This document shows, in pieces, positions 60,717 to 64,000 of a stretch of DNA of 64,000 bases. The notes under the pieces were generated by a model. The model saw nothing but the letters and a program-made list of their open reading frames with translations, was not told where the DNA came from and did not search any database. The stretch lies in contig JALQCY010000005.1 in the NCBI GenBank assembly GCA_023241745.1, positions 185,612 to 249,611 on the forward strand. Direction: 5' to 3'. Every line of letters starts with the position of its first letter. The stretch's first letter is position 1. Position numbers and translations under genes: made by a program. Source of the DNA: Isoptericola peretonis. Its GTDB lineage: Bacteria > Actinomycetota > Actinomycetes > Actinomycetales > Cellulomonadaceae.

Positions 60717-62048
60717 TCACCCCAGGGCGGGCGCCGCCAGGTCGATCAGCTCGTCCGCCTGCTCCACGAACCACTGCCCGGCCGGCGGGTCGACCATGCC
60801 GCGCTCCGGGTCGAGCGGGCCCCCGGTGCCGCGGAAGCACTGGCCGTCGGACTCGCCCGGCACCTTGATCCACAGGTACGCGTCGACCAGCGGCTCGCCC
60901 GTGTCCAGGGTGGGCCGCACGCCCAGCCCGCGCCCGGGCGGGTTGCACCAGTCCTCCGCGTCGGAGTACGTGTTCGCCGACGTCGCCGGGTCCCACGGTC
61001 CCTGGCCGTTGCGCGAGGTGTCGACGACGAACGACGTCGTGGGAGTCACGTCTCCGAGCTGCTCGGCGTAGCGGGAGTCGACGCCGGCCGTGTCCAGCGC
61101 CGGGTCCGCGTTGCCCAGGGTCCATCGCCCGTAGGACGACATCTCCACGCCCGACCAGCCGTTCGCGGGGCCGCCGTTCCAGTACTGGTTGCCGCAGTCG
61201 CCGAGCGCGCCGCCCGCCCGGGTGACGAGCGCGAGGCAGGAGGAGATCCACCGCCCGTACGCCACGGAGTTCTCGGTGTACTGATAGTTCGAGGCGTTGA
61301 GGAAGAACCCGTCCGCCCGTTCGACGCCCGCCTTCAGCAGGCGGTCGGTGTTGTCGCCCACGTTGAGCCACTTGCTGTTGCCGGCGTCGAGGTAGACCTT
61401 GGTGCCGGGCAGCGCGCCGAGGGTGTCGACGGCGTGGTTGAGCATCGCGAACCGCTCGGCCGCGGCCGTCGCCGGGTCCGCCTCGTCGGGCTGGCACCAC
61501 TCCTGCGTGCCTTCGACGGTCGTGTACCAGGGGATGATGCCGAGCCCGTCCGGCTCGAGGATCACGACCGCCTGCTTGTTCCCGATCCCGCGCGCGAACC
61601 CGTCGATCCACGCCGTGTACTCGGCGAGAGACGTCGCGCCACCCGCGGAGTACTGCGCGCAGTCGCGGAACGGCAGGTTGTAGGCGACGAGCACGGGGAC
61701 CGCATGGTCGGCGTGGGCGTGCACGACGACGTCCTTGACGTCCTTCCGCACCTCGCGCGGGCTGCCGCCCGTGAACCACGACGCCGAGGAGATGCCGGCG
61801 AGCGACAGGGCGTCGTCCCGGGCGTCGCCCGTGAGCCCGAGCTCCTCCACGTGCCCGAGGGTCGAGCTCTCCGGGTTCACCCAGAGCGTCGGGTCGGGCG
61901 GTGGCGGTGGCGCCGCGACCGCGGAGGTCGCCCCCAGCAGGGCGAGGCCGCCGACGGCGAGCGTGGCCACGGACCTGGCCACGGAGCTGGCCACGGACCT
62001 GTAGCCGGAGGTGGAGCCGAACCTGGCGATGGACATGGCGATGGACAT
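60717..62048 (-). CDS. Secreted GH6 cellulase (endoglucanase/cellobiohydrolase)
   Basis: A 443-residue GH6 enzyme. Both family signatures are present: VAYNLPFRDCAQYSAGG (about 121–137) and VVILEPDGL, whose Asp167 is the expected general acid. VYLDAGNSKWL follows. The signal peptide (VATLAVGGLALLGATSAVAAPPPP) ends at an AVA-A site and leads into a Pro-rich stretch. It has no carbohydrate-binding module, unlike many actinobacterial GH6 enzymes. AGGAG precedes ATG 62048. It cleaves beta-1,4-glucan, inverting the anomer. A CelR/CebR-type operator lies upstream. Confidence 0.94.
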   Translation of the reverse strand: MSIAMSIARFGSTSGYRSVASSVARSVATLAVGGLALLGATSAVAAPPPPPDPTLWVNPESSTLGHVEELGLTGDARDDALSLAGISSASWFTGGSPREVRKDVKDVVVHAHADHAVPVLVAYNLPFRDCAQYSAGGATSLAEYTAWIDGFARGIGNKQAVVILEPDGLGIIPWYTTVEGTQEWCQPDEADPATAAAERFAMLNHAVDTLGALPGTKVYLDAGNSKWLNVGDNTDRLLKAGVERADGFFLNASNYQYTENSVAYGRWISSCLALVTRAGGALGDCGNQYWNGGPANGWSGVEMSSYGRWTLGNADPALDTAGVDSRYAEQLGDVTPTTSFVVDTSRNGQGPWDPATSANTYSDAEDWCNPPGRGLGVRPTLDTGEPLVDAYLWIKVPGESDGQCFRGTGGPLDPERGMVDPPAGQWFVEQADELIDLAAPALG

Positions 62049-62106
62049 GGAGATCTCCTATGACCCGATGTCTGCTGACCCGATGGTGCGGTGCGGCCGG
62101 GTTCGG

Positions 62107-62120
62107 TGGGAGCGTTCCCA
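62107..62120. promoter_or_regulatory. CelR/CebR-type operator upstream of the GH6 gene
   Basis: TGGGAGCGTTCCCA differs in one base from the 14-bp palindrome TGGGAGCGCTCCCA bound by CelR in Thermobifida and CebR in Streptomyces. It lies 59 bp upstream of the cellulase start. Derepression by cellobiose is expected by analogy. Confidence 0.85.
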
Positions 62121-62256
62121 TGGCCCCGCGGGTCCCAGGCTCCCGTGTCCGGAGCGGCGCGTCAACAGGGCGGATGCCAGCGTCGTCGTGACGGGATCGT
62201 GACGGGATCGTGTCCGTATCGCGAGGCAAGCACCCGGGCGCCGCCGGGCTCGCCCC

Positions 62257-62262
62257 TACGAT
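62257..62262 (+). promoter_or_regulatory. -10 box for a leaderless message
   Basis: TACGAT lies seven bases before the ATG at 62270, the spacing expected if transcription starts at the start codon. No ribosome binding site is present. Confidence 0.6.
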
Positions 62263-62269
62263 GGCAGCC

Positions 62270-62566
62270 ATGATCTTCAAGGCCGTGGGGGACGGCCGTC
62301 CCTACCCCGACCACGGGCACGTCACCGCCAAGGACTGGGTGGACGTGCCCCCGCGGCAGGTTCGCCTGGACGAGCTCGTCACCACCAAGCGCACGCTGGA
62401 CCTCGACCACCTGCTCGCGGAGGACTCCACGTTCTTCGGCGACCTCTTCGCGCACGTCGTGGAGTACCAGGGGGTGCTCTACCTGGAGGACGGGCTGCAC
62501 CGCGCCGTGCGCGCGGCCCTGCAGCAGCGGCCCGTGCTCCACGCCCGCGTCCTCGTGCTCCGATGA
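62270..62566 (+). CDS. Small ParB-N-like conserved protein
   Basis: A 98-residue protein starting MIFKAVGDGRPYPDHG. Its second half (QVRLDELVTTKRTLDLDHLL, then VVEYQGVLYLEDGLHRAVRAALQQRPVLHARVLVL) has the strand–helix order and DG-HR motif of ParB/sulfiredoxin-like domains. I think it is a stand-alone ParB-like domain of unknown role; some databases name relatives as antitoxins. It is encoded upstream of the LytR_C gene on the same strand. Confidence 0.7.
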   Translation: MIFKAVGDGRPYPDHGHVTAKDWVDVPPRQVRLDELVTTKRTLDLDHLLAEDSTFFGDLFAHVVEYQGVLYLEDGLHRAVRAALQQRPVLHARVLVLR

Positions 62567-62614
62567 CGGCTCCGAGACCGCGTACGATCCCCCGAACTCA
62601 GGTAGTTTCTTCGC

Positions 62615-63253
62615 GTGACATCACCAGCCCCTGACCCGGTCCGCGAGACGCGCCGCAAGCGCGAGCACGAGCGGCAGGCCGTCGTCTTCGGGCTGATCAT
62701 CGTGTTCCTCCTCATCGCCGGGCTGGCGGCGGCCGCGATGTACTCGGGCGCGTTCAGCACCCCCTTCTCCCGGCCCATCTACACGCCGGTGGCCGCGGCG
62801 CCGCAGCCCGAGCCGTGCCTGCCCCAGGTGGAGGGGCAGCCCGACGGGGCACTGCCCGTGCCGTACTCGAAGGTCAAGGTGCGCGTCTACAACGCCGCCG
62901 ACGGCAGCGAGCCCCTCGCCGACGCGAACGAGGACGTGCTGACCGAGCGCGGCTTCAACGTCGTCGACACCGGCAACTGGCTCGAGAAGCTCGGTCAGTC
63001 GGAGATCCGGGCCGGCACCAAGGGGATCACCCGCGCGTACACGCTCGCGGCGCAGTACCCCGACGCCCGCCTCGTGCTCGACGACCGCACGGGTGCCACC
63101 GTCGACCTCCTGGTCGGGGAGCAGTACAGCCCGCCGCTGAGCCTCGACCGCGTGCTGCTCGACGCGGAGACGCCCATGGAGGACGCCGAGGGCTGCCTGC
63201 CCCCCGACCAGATCGACCCCGTGCCGCAGGAGGTCGCCCCCAAGGAAGGGTGA
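62615..63253 (+). CDS. LytR C-terminal domain membrane protein
   Basis: A 212-residue protein with a short basic cytoplasmic tail (ETRRKREHERQ), one transmembrane helix (VFGLIIVFLLIAGLAAAAMYS) and an extracytoplasmic LytR_C domain (SKVKVRVYNAADGSEPLADANEDVLTERGFNV). LytR_C often accompanies LCP cell-wall ligases, but here no LCP catalytic domain is present. GTG 62615 is six bases after TAGTTT, consistent with leaderless translation. Confidence 0.85.
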   Translation: MTSPAPDPVRETRRKREHERQAVVFGLIIVFLLIAGLAAAAMYSGAFSTPFSRPIYTPVAAAPQPEPCLPQVEGQPDGALPVPYSKVKVRVYNAADGSEPLADANEDVLTERGFNVVDTGNWLEKLGQSEIRAGTKGITRAYTLAAQYPDARLVLDDRTGATVDLLVGEQYSPPLSLDRVLLDAETPMEDAEGCLPPDQIDPVPQEVAPKEG

Positions 63254-63268
63254 CCCCGCGCGGAGACG

Positions 63269-64000
63269 TCAGTCGGTCTCCGCCCCCACCGGCGCGGACG
63301 CCGGGGAGGCCGGCTCCTGGCTGGTACCGCGCCACCGCGAGATCACCCGCATGCCGTGGAAGATCACCAGCGCGGACGCCGTGCCGAGCGCGATGCCCTC
63401 GAACGTCAGGTCCCCGACCACCCACGTGAAGTTCGCGATGCCGATGATCAGCGGCACGGCGGCCGTGGTGAGGTTCACCGGGTTGCCGAAGTCGACCTTG
63501 CCCTGCACCCAGATGCGCGCGCCGAGGATGCCGATCATGCCGTAGAGCATCGTCGTCGCCCCGCCGAGCACCCCCGCGGGGATGGTCGCGATGAGCGCCC
63601 CGAACTTGGGCGACATCGACAGCAGCAGCGCCGTCGCCGCGGCCACCCAGTACGCGGCCGTCGAGTACACCCGGGTCGCAGCCATGACACCGATGTTCTC
63701 CGCGTACGTCGTGGTGCCTGAGCCGCCGCCGACGCCCGCGAACGTGGTCGCGATGCCGTCGCTGAACAGCGCGCGGCCCGTGAGGTGGTCGAGGTTCTTG
63801 CCCGTCATCGCCGCCACGGACTTCACGTGGCCCACGTTCTCCGCGATCAGCACCAGCACGACGGGCACGAACAGCCCCAGCACCGCCGGGTCGAAGGACG
63901 GGGTGACGAAGTGCGGGAAGCCGAGCCACTGCGCCTTCTCGACGGTGGCGAAGTCGACCTCGCCGCGGACCACCGCGACGACGTACCCGATGATCACGCC
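63269..64000 (-). CDS. NCS2 uracil/xanthine permease, 3' part
   Basis: The gene runs off the right edge. 243 C-terminal residues are visible (the apparent ATG near 63997 is internal). NCS2 signatures are FVPVVLVLIAENVGHVKSVAAMTGKNLD, FAGVGGGSGTTTYAENIGVMAATRVYS and a series of helices. It resembles UraA-type proton-coupled uracil transporters. The missing part should contain about six helices. Confidence 0.9.
   Translation of the reverse strand, partial: GVIIGYVVAVVRGEVDFATVEKAQWLGFPHFVTPSFDPAVLGLFVPVVLVLIAENVGHVKSVAAMTGKNLDHLTGRALFSDGIATTFAGVGGGSGTTTYAENIGVMAATRVYSTAAYWVAAATALLLSMSPKFGALIATIPAGVLGGATTMLYGMIGILGARIWVQGKVDFGNPVNLTTAAVPLIIGIANFTWVVGDLTFEGIALGTASALVIFHGMRVISRWRGTSQEPASPASAPVGAETD

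Noticed and set aside
62599..62608. CAGGTAGTTT as another copy of the CGAGGTAGT intergenic repeat
   Set aside because: It is a single copy without 20-bp phasing and is better explained as the -10 box of the LytR_C gene.

Overview
The window is very GC-rich. It carries leaderless starts, an actinobacterial-type SigK/RskA–fasciclin–DipZ locus, a lysC–asd operon with an internal lysC start, and a GH6 cellulase under a CelR/CebR-type operator. This points to an actinobacterium of the order Micrococcales, probably a cellulolytic relative of Cellulomonas, Cellulosimicrobium or Isoptericola. Genus-level placement is inference.

Layout. Positions 1–1587 look like the right end of an integrated mobile element. 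A partial repeat-containing protein and a long non-coding stretch lead to short direct repeats and then a 3' fragment of a tRNA-Pro gene, which would be the attachment site. Positions 1784–7426 hold small metabolic genes with divergent regulators: an APH-like kinase, TetR/SDR, a ferredoxin reductase, and AKR/HxlR. Positions 7416–16872 are a six-gene, tightly overlapping minus-strand operon: three glycosyltransferases, an ABC exporter, a tandem kinase-fold fusion and a UDP-sugar dehydrogenase. It probably makes and exports a uronate-containing glycan. Two secreted proteins follow (17014–20431). Positions 20590–25397 form the DipZ, fasciclin lipoprotein, RskA and SigK redox/surface-protein locus. 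DAHP synthase (25452–26585) follows, with an aromatic-codon leader peptide and attenuator upstream. An M6 metalloprotease and a glutamine amidotransferase converge on a 57-bp-armed hairpin. A GntR-controlled ABC/membrane-protein operon (36468 down to 33565) and a second ABC-2 exporter come next.

The centre (38708–50847) is the housekeeping asd–lysC–recR–dnaX neighbourhood. It is interrupted by a two-component system plus ABC exporter and two Nudix hydrolases. SRP RNA and tRNA-Ser(GGA), which usually sit beside dnaX, lie about 7 kb away, beyond a MarR gene, a TetR-regulated ABC exporter and metNIQ. The right end has an MFS exporter with a divergent HxlR regulator, a methyltransferase, the GH6 cellulase, a small ParB-like protein, a LytR_C protein and the 3' part of an NCS2 permease.

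The less expected signals are these: 20–22-bp-period intergenic repeats with a CGAG(G/A)TAG core that abut stop codons at several loci; a 95-bp palindrome inserted in frame into a glycosyltransferase; the tandem-repeat protein beside the tRNA attachment site; a kinase fusion in which both catalytic loops carry Gln instead of Asn; and two candidate leader-peptide attenuators, aromatic upstream of DAHP synthase and Met/Cys upstream of metNIQ.
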